From JBHJHP01 sp042219825 (GTDB lineage: Bacteria; Bacteroidota; Bacteroidia; Bacteroidales; UBA5342), in NCBI RefSeq assembly GCF_042219825.1, contig NZ_JBHJHQ010000001.1, forward strand, positions 620,001 to 684,000: DNA of 64,000 nt, in the 5' to 3' direction. This document shows positions 8,334 to 17,256 of this stretch, piece by piece (position 1 is the stretch's first letter; each line of letters begins with the position of its first letter). The notes under the pieces were generated by a model. That model saw nothing but the letters and a program-made list of their open reading frames with translations. It ran no database searches and was not told the DNA's origin. A program made the position numbers and the translations under genes.

Positions 8334-9362
8334 ATGAAACAAAAAATTTTAGTAACAGGAGGAACCGGCTATATTGGTTCACACACTGTGGTTGAATTAA
8401 TTAACTCGGGTTTTGAAGTGGTTATTGTGGATGACCTGTCAAATTCTTCAGTTGAGGTTCTGGACAGCATTGAAACAATAACAGGAACTAAACCTGCATT
8501 CTATCAGTTCAACCTACAGGATATGGCAAAAACTCAGGCTTTGTTTGACGAAAATAAAGATATAAAAGCTATTATTCATTTTGCTGCATCAAAAGCTGTT
8601 GGTGAATCTGTTCAGCAACCACTACTGTATTATAAAAACAATGTATTATCGTTGATAAATCTCATTGAAGGCATGAAAGCAAGTGGTGTTCAAAACATTG
8701 TTTTCAGTTCATCGTGTACGGTTTACGGACAACCGGATCAACTTCCGGTTACAGAAGAAACTCCCCGAAAAGAAGCAGAGAGTCCGTATGGTAATACAAA
8801 AGCCATATGTGAGGATATTTTAAGAGATTCTGCAAAAGCCTATGGTAATATCAATGCTATTGCATTAAGGTATTTTAATCCGATTGGGGCACATGAAAGC
8901 GGCCTAATTGGTGAACTACCACAGGGGATTCCAAATAATCTGTTGCCATATATTACTCAGACTGCAGCAGGATTGAGGGACGAACTAAAAGTATTTGGTG
9001 ATGATTATGATACACCTGACGGAAGTTGCATCAGGGATTTTATCAATGTGGTTGACCTCGCGAAAGCTCACGTATTTGCCATTAACAGATTATTGGAGGG
9101 TAAAAACAATGGTGCATATGAGTATTTTAATGTAGGTACCGGAAATGGAGCGTCGGTTCTTGAATTGGTTAAAACATTTAGTGACGTTAATAAAATTGAC
9201 CTGAAATATAGTATTGTTGGCAGACGTGCCGGTGATATTGAAAAAATATATGCTGATACTACGAAAGCAAATCAAGAGCTTGGATGGACTGCTGAGAAAA
9301 CTCTGGCTGAAACCTTGGCTTCTGCATGGAACTGGGAAAAAAATTATCGGGGAATAAAATAA
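8334..9362 (+). CDS. galE: UDP-glucose 4-epimerase (GalE)
   Basis: GalE interconverts UDP-glucose and UDP-galactose through an NAD-bound 4-keto intermediate. The 342-residue extended short-chain dehydrogenase starts with VTGGTGYIGSHTVVEL, has the FSSSCTVYG serine segment and the SPYGNTK motif supplying catalytic Tyr and Lys, and contains the GalE-type segment LRYFNPIGAHESGLIGE. Length and motifs fit bona fide GalE. rmlB follows 61 nt downstream on the same strand, so both may supply nucleotide sugars for surface glycans. Confidence 0.95.
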   Translation: MKQKILVTGGTGYIGSHTVVELINSGFEVVIVDDLSNSSVEVLDSIETITGTKPAFYQFNLQDMAKTQALFDENKDIKAIIHFAASKAVGESVQQPLLYYKNNVLSLINLIEGMKASGVQNIVFSSSCTVYGQPDQLPVTEETPRKEAESPYGNTKAICEDILRDSAKAYGNINAIALRYFNPIGAHESGLIGELPQGIPNNLLPYITQTAAGLRDELKVFGDDYDTPDGSCIRDFINVVDLAKAHVFAINRLLEGKNNGAYEYFNVGTGNGASVLELVKTFSDVNKIDLKYSIVGRRAGDIEKIYADTTKANQELGWTAEKTLAETLASAWNWEKNYRGIK

Positions 9363-9423
9363 GCTATTTGGCGTTTTAGCACTGGTTTTATATTATTGCC
9401 AATAAACAGTTTAATAAAAGCAA

Positions 9424-10476
9424 ATGAAGAAAATTTTAATTACAGGAGGAGCCGGATTTATTGGTTCTCATGTTGTGAGGCTATTTGTTAACAAATATCC
9501 AAATTATAAGGTATTTAACCTGGATAAACTGACTTATGCCGGAAACCTGGCTAACCTGAGTGATATAGAGAATCGTGACAATTATGAATTTATTAAGGGT
9601 GATATTGTGGATGACAATTTCATCACCTCACTCTTCCTGGAACATCAGTTTGACGGCGTGATTCATTTAGCTGCGGAATCGCATGTGGATCGATCTATTT
9701 CAAATCCTACGGAATTTGTTTTTACGAATGTTATTGGAACGGTAAATCTTTTAAATGCGGCAAAAGCCGTCTGGAAAGATAACATGGAGGATAAACGCTT
9801 TTATCATATTTCAACCGATGAAGTATATGGTTCTCTTGGCATAAGTGGTTTATTTACCGAAACTACGGCTTATGATCCGCATAGTCCCTACTCTGCATCC
9901 AAAGCCAGCTCAGATCATTTTGTCAGAGCATATAACGATACGTTTGGCTTGCCAACTGTCGTGTCAAACTGTTCAAATAATTATGGGTCCTATCAGTTTC
10001 CTGAAAAGCTGATCCCATTGTTTATAAACAATATCAAAAACAAGAAGCCACTACCTGTTTATGGCAAAGGCGAAAATGTAAGAGATTGGTTATGGGTTGA
10101 GGATCATGCCAGGGCTATTGATGTCATCTTCCATGAAGGAAAGACAGGTGAGACCTATAACATTGGGGGGCATAACGAATGGACTAACATTGCACTGATC
10201 AAGCTCCTGTGCGATATTATGGACAAGAAACTTGGACGTAAAGCCGGAGAATCTGCTGAATTAATTACATATGTTAAAGATCGTGCCGGACATGATTTAA
10301 GGTATGCTATTGACTCAACGAAACTTCAGAATGAATTAAACTGGAAACCATCTTTACAGTTTGAAGAAGGCCTTGAGAAAACTGTTGAATGGTATCTCAA
10401 AAATGAGGACTGGCTGATCAACGTGGTTTCGGGTGAGTATGAGAAATATTATGAAAAGCAGTACCTTGACAGATAG
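9424..10476 (+). CDS. rfbB: dTDP-glucose 4,6-dehydratase (RmlB/RfbB)
   Basis: RmlB converts dTDP-glucose to dTDP-4-keto-6-deoxyglucose, the second step to dTDP-rhamnose and related deoxysugars. The 350-residue protein has GGAGFIGSHVVRLF, the STDEVYGSLG segment with the catalytic Thr-Asp-Glu, the YSASKASSDH Tyr-Lys motif and NCSNNYGSYQFPEKLIP, all characteristic. rmlA, rmlC and rmlD are not adjacent in this window. The gene ends 24 nt before a strong hairpin terminator shared with rpsA. Confidence 0.96.
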   Translation: MKKILITGGAGFIGSHVVRLFVNKYPNYKVFNLDKLTYAGNLANLSDIENRDNYEFIKGDIVDDNFITSLFLEHQFDGVIHLAAESHVDRSISNPTEFVFTNVIGTVNLLNAAKAVWKDNMEDKRFYHISTDEVYGSLGISGLFTETTAYDPHSPYSASKASSDHFVRAYNDTFGLPTVVSNCSNNYGSYQFPEKLIPLFINNIKNKKPLPVYGKGENVRDWLWVEDHARAIDVIFHEGKTGETYNIGGHNEWTNIALIKLLCDIMDKKLGRKAGESAELITYVKDRAGHDLRYAIDSTKLQNELNWKPSLQFEEGLEKTVEWYLKNEDWLINVVSGEYEKYYEKQYLDR

Positions 10477-10500
10477 TTAAATATAAAATATATTCAAATA

Positions 10501-10528
10501 AGAAAGGCGACCGTTTGGCCGCCTTTCT
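10501..10528. terminator. Bidirectional hairpin terminator between rmlB and rpsA
   Basis: Nine perfectly paired bases (AGAAAGGCG against CGCCTTTCT) enclose a 10-nt segment that adds two further G-C pairs. T-rich sequence follows on the plus strand, and A-rich sequence on the other side serves the minus strand. It separates the convergent genes rmlB and rpsA. Confidence 0.85.
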
Positions 10529-10548
10529 CTTTATGTGATATCGAACAA

Positions 10549-12828
10549 TTATTCTTTATCTTCTTTTGCATCTTCATCAGCTTCTTTTGCTTTAGCCTTA
10601 GTTTTAGCTTTTGGAGCTTCTTCTTCAGCCTTTGGCTCTTCCACTTTTTCAGACTTTTCAGCTTTCACTTCAGCAGCAGGAGTTGCTTTTTCTTCTTTAG
10701 CCTCTTTAGCTTCCTCCTTCACTTCGGTTTTCGCTTCAGCTTTTGGCTCTGCAGTTTCAGCTTTTTTAGGAGCAGCCGCTTTCTTTGCCTTTGGTTTGGC
10801 AGCAGCTTCAAGCTGATCTTTTAAAGCAGCCAGATCAGTTACGTCACCAAGAGTTGTTTTCTCCAGGTTATCCACAACTTTCTTCATGCCTTTTTTGTTT
10901 GAAGAAGCCTGAGATTTACGTTTTGCTTTATCTTCAGCACGTTTCTCATCTTCGAATACACGGCTGTGGGAAACAATAATTCGTTTTGAATCTTTGTTAA
11001 ATTCAATGACTTTGAATTCCAGTTTCTCGTCCATTTTTGCCTGTACGCCGTCTTCCTTAACAAGATGTTTTGGAGTTGCAAAACCTTCCACACCATAAGG
11101 CAGAGATACTACAGCACCTTTATCGAATAATTCGATGATGGTACCTTCGTGAATTGAACCCTCGCTGAAAATTGTTTCAAATACATCCCATGGATTTTCT
11201 TCCAGTTGTTTGTGTCCAAGACTCAAACGACGGTTTTCCATGTCGATTTCAAGAACCACAACTTCAATATCAGCACCAATCTGAGTGAATTCAGCAGGAT
11301 GTTTGATTTTCTTGGTCCATGAAAGGTCAGAAATATGAATTAATCCGTCAACACCTTCTTCAATTTCTACAAATACACCGAAGTTGGTGAAATTACGAAC
11401 GGTTGCAGTATGTTTGGTTCCAACGCTGTATTTCTCAGTAATGCTGGCCCAAGGATCTTCTTTAAGCTGCTTAATACCAAGTGACATTTTGCGCTCATCA
11501 CGGTCTAAGGTAAGAATTACAGCTTCCACATCATCACCTACTTTCAGGAAGTCCTGTGCACTGCGTAAATGCTGGCTCCATGACATTTCAGAAACGTGGA
11601 TCAGACCTTCAACACCCGGAGCAATCTCAACAAATGCACCGTAGTCGGCCAATACAACAACCTTACCTTTAACTTTATCACCTACTTTCAGCTCTTCATC
11701 CAATGAATCCCATGGATGTGGCGTCAATTGTTTCAGACCTAAAGCGATACGTTTTTTGTCATCATCAAAATCAAGAATAACAACATTCAGTTTCTGATCC
11801 AGCTGAACGATTTCTTCCGGATGTGTAACACGTCCCCATGAAAGGTCAGTGATGTGAATTAAACCATCAACACCTCCAAGGTCGATGAATACACCATATG
11901 ATGTAATGTTTTTAACCGTACCTTCAAGAACCTGACCTTTTTCAAGTTTCTGAATGATCTGTTTTTTCTGTTCTTCAAGTTCAGCTTCGATAAGCGCTTT
12001 GTGAGATACAACTACGTTACGGAATTCCTGGTTGATTTTAACCACTTTGAATTCCATAGTTTTACCAACATAGATATCGTAATCACGGATAGGTTTAACA
12101 TCAATCTGAGATCCTGGAAGGAAAGCTTCAATTCCAAATACATCCACGATCATACCACCTTTTGTGCGGCATTTGATGTAACCTTTAATAACTTCATCGT
12201 TGTCAAGCGCAGCATTCACACGATCCCAGGAACGCATTGCACGTGCCTTTTTATGTGAAAGAACCAGCTGACCTTTTTTGTCTTCCTGATTTTCAATGTA
12301 AACTTCAACAGTATCGCCAACTTTAAGATCAGGATTATACCTGAATTCATTTAAGCTTACGATACCATCCGATTTGAAGCCGATGTTAACCACCACTTCT
12401 CTCTTGTTCATTGAAATAACGGTACCCTCAACAACTTCTTTTTCAGCAATTGTTGAAAGTGTTCCATCATAAATTTTTTCAAGTTCGCTGGCTTCTTTGT
12501 CAGGAACTTCATCACCCCTTTCAAAAGCGGCCCAGTCAAAATCGTCTGAAGCAGTAGCTTTTGCTGCTGTTTTCTCTTCTTTAACAACTTCTTTTTTAGC
12601 AACAGGCTCAGCAACTTCCTCTTTTACCTCAGCTGCAGGTGCCTCTTCAACTACTTCTTCCTCTTTTGTTTCCGGGATTTCTTCAGCAGCGGGAGCTGCT
12701 TCAGTTTCTTCTTTGGGTTCTTCTACAGGAGCTTCTTCCTGTTTTGTTTCTTCAACCTGTTCAACCTGATCTTTTACCTCTTCCTGAGGTTCCTGGTTTT
12801 CCAGTTTTTTTTCTTCGTTTTGTGACAT
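10549..12828 (-). CDS. rpsA: 30S ribosomal protein S1 with long charged N- and C-terminal tails
   Basis: S1 binds mRNA on the 30S subunit. Six S1 (OB-fold) domains are visible at about residues 130-193, 212-277, 297-366, 382-452, 469-538 and 556-622, with typical segments such as YGVFIDLGGVDGLIHITDLS and YGAFVEIAPGVEGLIHVSEM. The protein is 759 residues. About 125 N-terminal residues are acidic and rich in Glu, Pro, Ala and Val; about 135 C-terminal residues are low-complexity Lys/Ala/Glu. An acidic N-terminal extension is usual in Bacteroidota, but the long Lys/Ala/Glu C-terminal tail is notable. S1 domains 3-5 are the best conserved. A perfect -7 box lies upstream and a hairpin terminator downstream. 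Confidence 0.97.
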   Translation of the reverse strand: MSQNEEKKLENQEPQEEVKDQVEQVEETKQEEAPVEEPKEETEAAPAAEEIPETKEEEVVEEAPAAEVKEEVAEPVAKKEVVKEEKTAAKATASDDFDWAAFERGDEVPDKEASELEKIYDGTLSTIAEKEVVEGTVISMNKREVVVNIGFKSDGIVSLNEFRYNPDLKVGDTVEVYIENQEDKKGQLVLSHKKARAMRSWDRVNAALDNDEVIKGYIKCRTKGGMIVDVFGIEAFLPGSQIDVKPIRDYDIYVGKTMEFKVVKINQEFRNVVVSHKALIEAELEEQKKQIIQKLEKGQVLEGTVKNITSYGVFIDLGGVDGLIHITDLSWGRVTHPEEIVQLDQKLNVVILDFDDDKKRIALGLKQLTPHPWDSLDEELKVGDKVKGKVVVLADYGAFVEIAPGVEGLIHVSEMSWSQHLRSAQDFLKVGDDVEAVILTLDRDERKMSLGIKQLKEDPWASITEKYSVGTKHTATVRNFTNFGVFVEIEEGVDGLIHISDLSWTKKIKHPAEFTQIGADIEVVVLEIDMENRRLSLGHKQLEENPWDVFETIFSEGSIHEGTIIELFDKGAVVSLPYGVEGFATPKHLVKEDGVQAKMDEKLEFKVIEFNKDSKRIIVSHSRVFEDEKRAEDKAKRKSQASSNKKGMKKVVDNLEKTTLGDVTDLAALKDQLEAAAKPKAKKAAAPKKAETAEPKAEAKTEVKEEAKEAKEEKATPAAEVKAEKSEKVEEPKAEEEAPKAKTKAKAKEADEDAKEDKE

Positions 12829-12886
12829 AAATTAATTAACTCTGTAAAAACTAATAAGTTAGACATTATATTTTCTTATCGCGGCG

Positions 12887-12918
12887 CAAAGATACACTAT
12901 TTATCAGTAATGCTAAAG
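12887..12918 (-). promoter_or_regulatory. rpsA promoter (-7 box TATCTTTG)
   Basis: TATCTTTG at 12894-12887 on the minus strand is a perfect TAnnTTTG box followed by GCGCCGCG. About 18 nt upstream stands TTTAG, a weak relative of the TTTG -33 element. The predicted leader is about 55 nt. Confidence 0.7.
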
Positions 12919-13050
12919 GATTTCACACTTTTTTTATTGAATCTCACGTGGTTATATCTCACCCGACTTAAGCCTTGTTTTTATTGTTAATTATTCATCT
13001 GTCTGAACCCAATTAACAGGAATGAGGTTTATTATAAATTATGGAGGTAA

Positions 13051-13058
13051 TAATTTTG
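13051..13058 (+). promoter_or_regulatory. -7 box (TAATTTTG) of the aldo/keto reductase gene
   Basis: TAATTTTG is a perfect TAnnTTTG match. An in-frame TTG at 13075 would give almost no leader, so this site favours the ATG at 13117 as start. No convincing -33 element was seen. Confidence 0.55.
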
Positions 13059-13116
13059 GATCAGCTGAATTTACTTGCCATATTTGAATTCAAATAATGT
13101 AATACAAAAAAAAATT

Positions 13117-14154
13117 ATGATCTACGATAAATTAGGTAAAACCGGCTTAAAAGTCAGTAAAATATGTCTGGGAACAATGACCTGGGGTGAACAGAATACA
13201 GAACAAGAAGCTCATGAGCAGCTGGATTATGCAATTGATAATGACATCAATTTTATTGATACGGCAGAAATGTACTCAGTACCTTCCAGACCAGAAACTC
13301 AGGGTTCAACCGAAAGGTATATTGGTTCATGGCTTAAAAACAGATATGACAGAAATAAACTGATTATTGCCAGCAAAATAGCAGGCCCAGGAATGGAACA
13401 CATCAGAAAGTCTCCTTCCTTTTCGAGAATTCATTTAAATGAAGCTCTTGAAAAAAGTCTTGAACGTCTTCAAACAGATTACATCGATTTATATCAGTTG
13501 CATTGGCCGGAGCGTCCAACTAACTTTTTTGGTCGCCTTGGATACAATCATAAAACTGATAATACCGGAACAGATTTTAAGGTGGTTCTGGAATCATTGC
13601 AGGAACTCATAGAATCTAAGAAAATCAGGTATGTCGGATTATCCAACGAAACACCATGGGGGCTGATGTCCTTTTTAAAGTTGTCTGAACAGTACAATCT
13701 GCCCCGAATTGTGAGCATTCAAAACCCTTACAGCTTATTGAACCGGACATTTGAAGTTGGACTGGCTGAAGTTGCAATACGTGAAAAAGCAGGATTACTG
13801 GCATATTCCCCCCTCGCTTTTGGATTACTATCCGGTAAATATAAATCCGGCGGAATGATGCCTCCAGGAGCCAGACTGACCCTATTTAGTGACCGGCTAC
13901 CGCGTTACAGTAAACCTAAAGCATGGGAAGCGATGGAAAAATATGTAAAGCTGGCTAAAGATAACGGTTTAACACCAGCACAAATGGCTCTAGCATTTGT
14001 AAACAGCCGTGATTTTGTTACCAGTACTATCATAGGTGCAACATCAATGGATCAGCTTAAAGAAGATATAGGAAGTATCAATATTACCTTGTCAGACGAT
14101 ATTCTTCAGGCAATTGAAGGTATACAACGCGAAATACCGAATCCGGCCCCTTAG
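13117..14154 (+). CDS. Aldo/keto reductase, Tas-like
   Basis: This 345-residue NADP(H)-dependent reductase has a TIM barrel. It closely follows the E. coli Tas pattern: LGTMTWGEQNTEQEAHEQLDYA near the N-terminus, then FIDTAEMYSVPSRPETQGSTE containing the catalytic Asp and Tyr, a Lys in IIASKIAGPG, and YQLHWPERPTNFFG with the catalytic His. The cofactor segment near the C-terminus is TIIGATSMDQLKED. The ATG at 13117 fits the Tas N-terminus (MIYDKLGKTGLKVSK). Physiological substrate is unknown; the family reduces a range of carbonyls. Confidence 0.92.
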   Translation: MIYDKLGKTGLKVSKICLGTMTWGEQNTEQEAHEQLDYAIDNDINFIDTAEMYSVPSRPETQGSTERYIGSWLKNRYDRNKLIIASKIAGPGMEHIRKSPSFSRIHLNEALEKSLERLQTDYIDLYQLHWPERPTNFFGRLGYNHKTDNTGTDFKVVLESLQELIESKKIRYVGLSNETPWGLMSFLKLSEQYNLPRIVSIQNPYSLLNRTFEVGLAEVAIREKAGLLAYSPLAFGLLSGKYKSGGMMPPGARLTLFSDRLPRYSKPKAWEAMEKYVKLAKDNGLTPAQMALAFVNSRDFVTSTIIGATSMDQLKEDIGSINITLSDDILQAIEGIQREIPNPAP

Positions 14155-14167
14155 TACCGATTAAAGT

Positions 14168-14626
14168 TTACATTAGTTGTTTAGCATCTTTTTGTGAAAG
14201 TTTCATAAGCTTTGCTGCCCTTAACGGAGTTGGACGTGTGTACCTGTAGAGAAAAACAAGGACAGCTGCAACTACAAGCAATAAAATATTGGCGGTCAGA
14301 ATGTACATTGTTATGGAATAAATGGCTGCAATTTCCATGAGAGAGATCTTTGCAAGTACGGCAGATCTGTATGCATTCAGTTTTGTTTCAAAATCTTTAC
14401 TCAAGGCATTTTTAATGATAGAACCGGCAATTAACTGACCTGCTATAATCGCAATAAAAGCTGCTGCAACAGCAATATACAGATACGTATCAATATCATT
14501 GTTAGGCTGTTTTTTGCCGTAGGTAACAAACAGAGCGATCATGGCATAAACGAACAGACCACCAAGCATTGCAGTAAAGATCATTAATGTAACTTTGATG
14601 TGATCTTTGGGGACAAATTTTTCCAT
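14168..14626 (-). CDS. Hypothetical four-helix membrane protein, 152 aa
   Basis: I do not recognise this protein. Four hydrophobic helices are visible, at about residues 11-33, 47-68, 93-112 and 114-125, with a short basic C-terminus. The layout resembles small Bacteroidota inner-membrane proteins of unknown role. The ATG at 14626 was preferred to a GTG at 14680 because the longer reading would pass through a transcription terminator and a -7 box. Confidence 0.75.
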   Translation of the reverse strand: MEKFVPKDHIKVTLMIFTAMLGGLFVYAMIALFVTYGKKQPNNDIDTYLYIAVAAAFIAIIAGQLIAGSIIKNALSKDFETKLNAYRSAVLAKISLMEIAAIYSITMYILTANILLLVVAAVLVFLYRYTRPTPLRAAKLMKLSQKDAKQLM

Positions 14627-14642
14627 TTTCAATCTTTTGATA

Positions 14643-14650
14643 CAAACATA
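14643..14650 (-). promoter_or_regulatory. -7 box (TATGTTTG) of the 14168-14626 gene
   Basis: On the minus strand TATGTTTG is a perfect TAnnTTTG box ending 17 nt before the ATG at 14626. It directly follows the T-run of the terminator of the upstream gene. Confidence 0.55.
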
Positions 14651-14688
14651 CAAAAAAAGAGGCACACCGTCCTGATGCACCTCCTTTT
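14651..14688 (-). terminator. Hairpin terminator of the GIN-domain gene
   Basis: On the minus strand GAGGTGCA pairs with TGCCTC (one bulged base), flanked by AAAAG and CTTTT, and is followed by seven T residues. It lies 26 nt after the stop of the GIN-domain gene. Confidence 0.6.
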
Positions 14689-14713
14689 AGGGATGATATG
14701 ATAACATATCTGG

Positions 14714-15442
14714 TCAATCTACTTTTTTCACAGATCCAATACCTGAAGTTTCCAGTTTGGTCACCTCAGCCGGTCCTTTGTATCTTACACTGCCAATACC
14801 GTCTGATGAAATTGATAATTCTTTAGTTGCATAGGCTTCCACGCTTCCGATTCCTGAGTGTTCAAGTGAAAGATAGGCCACATTAAAATGATAAGCGCTC
14901 ATGCTTCCAACGCCGGTATGTTCAATATTTGCACTTTTAGCTTTACCTTCCAAAATAACAGCACCAACAGCATTTACTTCTGCATTTAACTGATTACAGT
15001 CAATTTTCATAATTGTTTTTCCAACGCTGTTAACCTCGAGAGATAATCTGTCCAGGTTAAGTATATCCTTACATTCAGTTTTTCCAACGGAATTTATTTC
15101 CATCTTATTTATGTTTCTAAGGGTGATATAAATATTACTTTTTGTGGAATGCTTAATATTTATATCATCTTTTGTCTTGATCCTTAATTCATTATCTTTA
15201 TTTCTTACAATCACCACATCCTGAAGGTTTTCATCGGTTTCCACCTCTACTTTTTCCTGGTCCCCCTGAAGGAGATATATATTAAATACTCCATCTATTT
15301 TTAATTCTGAGAATGATGATACCGCTCTTGAAGTTATTATTACATCACCATTACCTCGTATATCAATATCATCTTTTGGTGCATCAAATGCTACCAGCGT
15401 AAGCGTTAATACCGCAACAATTAAAAGGATTGTATTTTTCAT
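14714..15442 (-). CDS. Secreted GIN-domain (DUF2807) beta-helix-like protein
   Basis: This 242-residue protein starts with a signal peptide (ILLIVAVLTLTLVAF) and then follows the DUF2807/GIN pattern, named for recurrent Gly-Ile/Val-Asn strands. The core repeats at about 20-residue intervals: NSVGKT twice, NAVGAV, TGVGSM, SGIGSV, DGIGSV and SGIGSV, as expected for a short parallel beta-solenoid. The family is abundant in Bacteroidota, exported, and often called putative autotransporter adhesin without direct proof. It ends with a hairpin terminator and appears to be a single-gene unit. Confidence 0.85.
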   Translation of the reverse strand: MKNTILLIVAVLTLTLVAFDAPKDDIDIRGNGDVIITSRAVSSFSELKIDGVFNIYLLQGDQEKVEVETDENLQDVVIVRNKDNELRIKTKDDINIKHSTKSNIYITLRNINKMEINSVGKTECKDILNLDRLSLEVNSVGKTIMKIDCNQLNAEVNAVGAVILEGKAKSANIEHTGVGSMSAYHFNVAYLSLEHSGIGSVEAYATKELSISSDGIGSVRYKGPAEVTKLETSGIGSVKKVD

Positions 15443-15542
15443 GATTTTTTAAGTATTATTGTTGTACTATTACAAATACGTGCTAAACGTTTAAAAGTTA
15501 CAAAAACTGTTAATAATTTATTATGAACTTAAATTTTTTAGT

Positions 15543-15965
15543 ATGAAACACTTAATGCTTATATCCCTGCTTTTTACAGCAACATCGTTATTCTCGCAAA
15601 ATATCACCGGTCACTGGAAAACCATTGATGACAAAACAGGAAATGCAAAATCTATTGTAAAAATATACATCAAAGATGGCAAAGCTTATGGAGATATCAT
15701 TAAATTACTTGATAATGATGAAGAAAATCCGTTATGTGATAAATGTCCTGGAAACAGGCACATGAAACCCATTATTGGGTTAACCATTATTACAGGTTTG
15801 AAAAATGATGAAGGATACTGGAAAGGTGATGACGGTATTCTTGATCCGGATAACGGAAAACTTTACGATGTTAAAATCTGGAGAGAAGGTAACAAGCTGA
15901 ATGTCCGAGGTTATATCGGACCTTTTTTCAGGACACAAACCTGGTATCTGGCAGAAGAATATTAA
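15543..15965 (+). CDS. DUF2147 family secreted protein
   Basis: The 140-residue protein carries a signal peptide ending SLFSQ and then the DUF2147 pattern: NITGHWKTIDDKTGNAKSIV, the CDKCPG cysteine pair, ITGLKNDEGYWKGDDGILDP and a C-terminal RTQTWY motif. The family folds as a small calycin-like barrel and is exported to the periplasm or surface; its ligand is not established. The next gene begins 21 nt downstream, so the two are probably co-transcribed. Confidence 0.85.
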   Translation: MKHLMLISLLFTATSLFSQNITGHWKTIDDKTGNAKSIVKIYIKDGKAYGDIIKLLDNDEENPLCDKCPGNRHMKPIIGLTIITGLKNDEGYWKGDDGILDPDNGKLYDVKIWREGNKLNVRGYIGPFFRTQTWYLAEEY

Positions 15966-15986
15966 ACAAATATAAATAAGTAAAAC

Positions 15987-16436
15987 ATGAAAAAATCATT
16001 AGTAATCACTCTTATGTTGGTATTTTCTACCATTGCACTCAAGGCTCAACCTTATCAAACATCCATCGGTTTACGCATGGGATTTGAGAGCGGTATTACA
16101 CTGAAACATTTTGTTAATGATCATACCGCGCTGGAAGGTATTTTTTCAACCCGTTGGAATAATATTGCTGTAACCGGATTGTATGAAGTACACAATGAAG
16201 CTTTTGACATCGAAGGCCTGATGTGGTATTATGGCGGTGGTGCACATGCAGGATTTGGCAATCCTTATACCCGTAGTTTTGTAGCGGGTCTTGATGGCAT
16301 TGTCGGACTGGAATATACATTCAGGGACTTTCCTGTTGATATATCCGTTGACTGGAAACCATCATTTGATATTGTTGGCAGGTTTTACGGATGGTTTGGA
16401 GGAACAGCTCTAACGGTCCGTTATAATTTTAAATAG
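15987..16436 (+). CDS. Small outer-membrane beta-barrel-like protein, 149 aa
   Basis: A signal peptide (MKKSLVITLMLVFSTIALKAQ) is followed by alternating hydrophobic beta strands with aromatic residues (GIFSTRW, VTGLYEV, WYYGGGAHAGFG) and an aromatic C-terminus (TVRYNFK), which suggests an outer-membrane barrel of about eight strands. The exact family was not identified. It follows the DUF2147 gene by 21 nt and ends 18 nt before a hairpin terminator. Confidence 0.7.
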   Translation: MKKSLVITLMLVFSTIALKAQPYQTSIGLRMGFESGITLKHFVNDHTALEGIFSTRWNNIAVTGLYEVHNEAFDIEGLMWYYGGGAHAGFGNPYTRSFVAGLDGIVGLEYTFRDFPVDISVDWKPSFDIVGRFYGWFGGTALTVRYNFK

Positions 16437-16454
16437 CAAAATTTTCACAAAAAT

Positions 16455-16482
16455 AAAAAGGGCAGTTCACTGCCCTTTTTTT
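16455..16482. terminator. Bidirectional hairpin terminator
   Basis: AAAAAGGGCAG and its complement CTGCCCTTTTT form an 11-bp perfect stem around a TTCA loop, with T runs in both directions. It serves the barrel-like gene on the plus strand and the thioredoxin-fold gene on the minus strand. Confidence 0.9.
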
Positions 16483-16535
16483 ATAACACTAATTTATTTC
16501 AACCATCATGTTGAATACGAAAATGCTAATTTGAT

Positions 16536-17141
16536 TTATTTCATTCTTTTAATGCTACAACCTGTAGCACGGGTAATGTTTTCAGCTATCGCTTTACCTG
16601 ATGCTAAAGATTCAAGAGCATCTTTTAAATAAAAATCCTTTACCTGTGATGCATCTTTATAATTGTCATCAATAGCACCTAAGTAAACCAGTTTGTTGTT
16701 TTTGTCAAACAGAAAAACATGGGGAGTTGTCATTGCTCCGTAAGCATTAGCCAGTTTACTGTCAACATCAACCAGATAAGGCCAGTTATAATTGTGGTCG
16801 GAAGCATGTTTCTTCATTGCATCCATACTGTCATCTCCATCGCGTTTCATCTGATTGGAGTTCACAAGCATTAATCCGACATTATTCTCACTGGCCAACT
16901 GGGCTACTTTAGGATACCTGTTTTCCCATGCCAGAACGAACGGACAGGTATTGCAGGAGAATATTACCAGTGTACCGTTGTCTTTTTTTACGTCATCAAA
17001 TGATAACATTTTACCGTTGGTATTCTCCATTTTATAGGTTGTATATGGGGCCTTATCACCTATTTCGAGCGTAGTGTACTGCGCTGAAGCCGCTAAAGCC
17101 ACAGCCATGAATGCTAACATAAATAATCCTTTTTTTCTCAT
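16536..17141 (-). CDS. Exported thioredoxin-fold (redoxin) protein
   Basis: The 201-residue protein has a cleavable signal peptide ending ALAASAQ, then an AhpC/TSA-Redoxin type domain with LEIGDKAPYTTYKM, a redox-active CNTCPFV motif after FS near residue 62 and the cis-Pro segment MTTPHVFLFDK. This arrangement is common in Bacteroidota exported thiol oxidoreductases or peroxiredoxins. An extra Cys (GCSIKR) lies near the C-terminus. The periplasmic partner is unknown. Confidence 0.85.
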   Translation of the reverse strand: MRKKGLFMLAFMAVALAASAQYTTLEIGDKAPYTTYKMENTNGKMLSFDDVKKDNGTLVIFSCNTCPFVLAWENRYPKVAQLASENNVGLMLVNSNQMKRDGDDSMDAMKKHASDHNYNWPYLVDVDSKLANAYGAMTTPHVFLFDKNNKLVYLGAIDDNYKDASQVKDFYLKDALESLASGKAIAENITRATGCSIKRMK

Positions 17142-17256
17142 AACTCAATTTTTAATTGTTAATACAGCCTAAGTATTTAATTAGCTTATTAATATAAACC
17201 TTAGCCGGTGTAGGATTGTTTATCTCTAAATTGTTAAAGAAATTGAATAAAAAATT

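Noticed and set aside
10535..12830. Long plus-strand frames over rpsA
   Set aside because: They mirror the low-complexity tails and S1 repeats of the real gene on the opposite strand and have no start context or family pattern.
13075..13116. Extra 14 residues on the aldo/keto reductase
   Set aside because: The TTG start would lie within about 15 nt of the predicted transcription start, and the family N-terminus fits the ATG at 13117.
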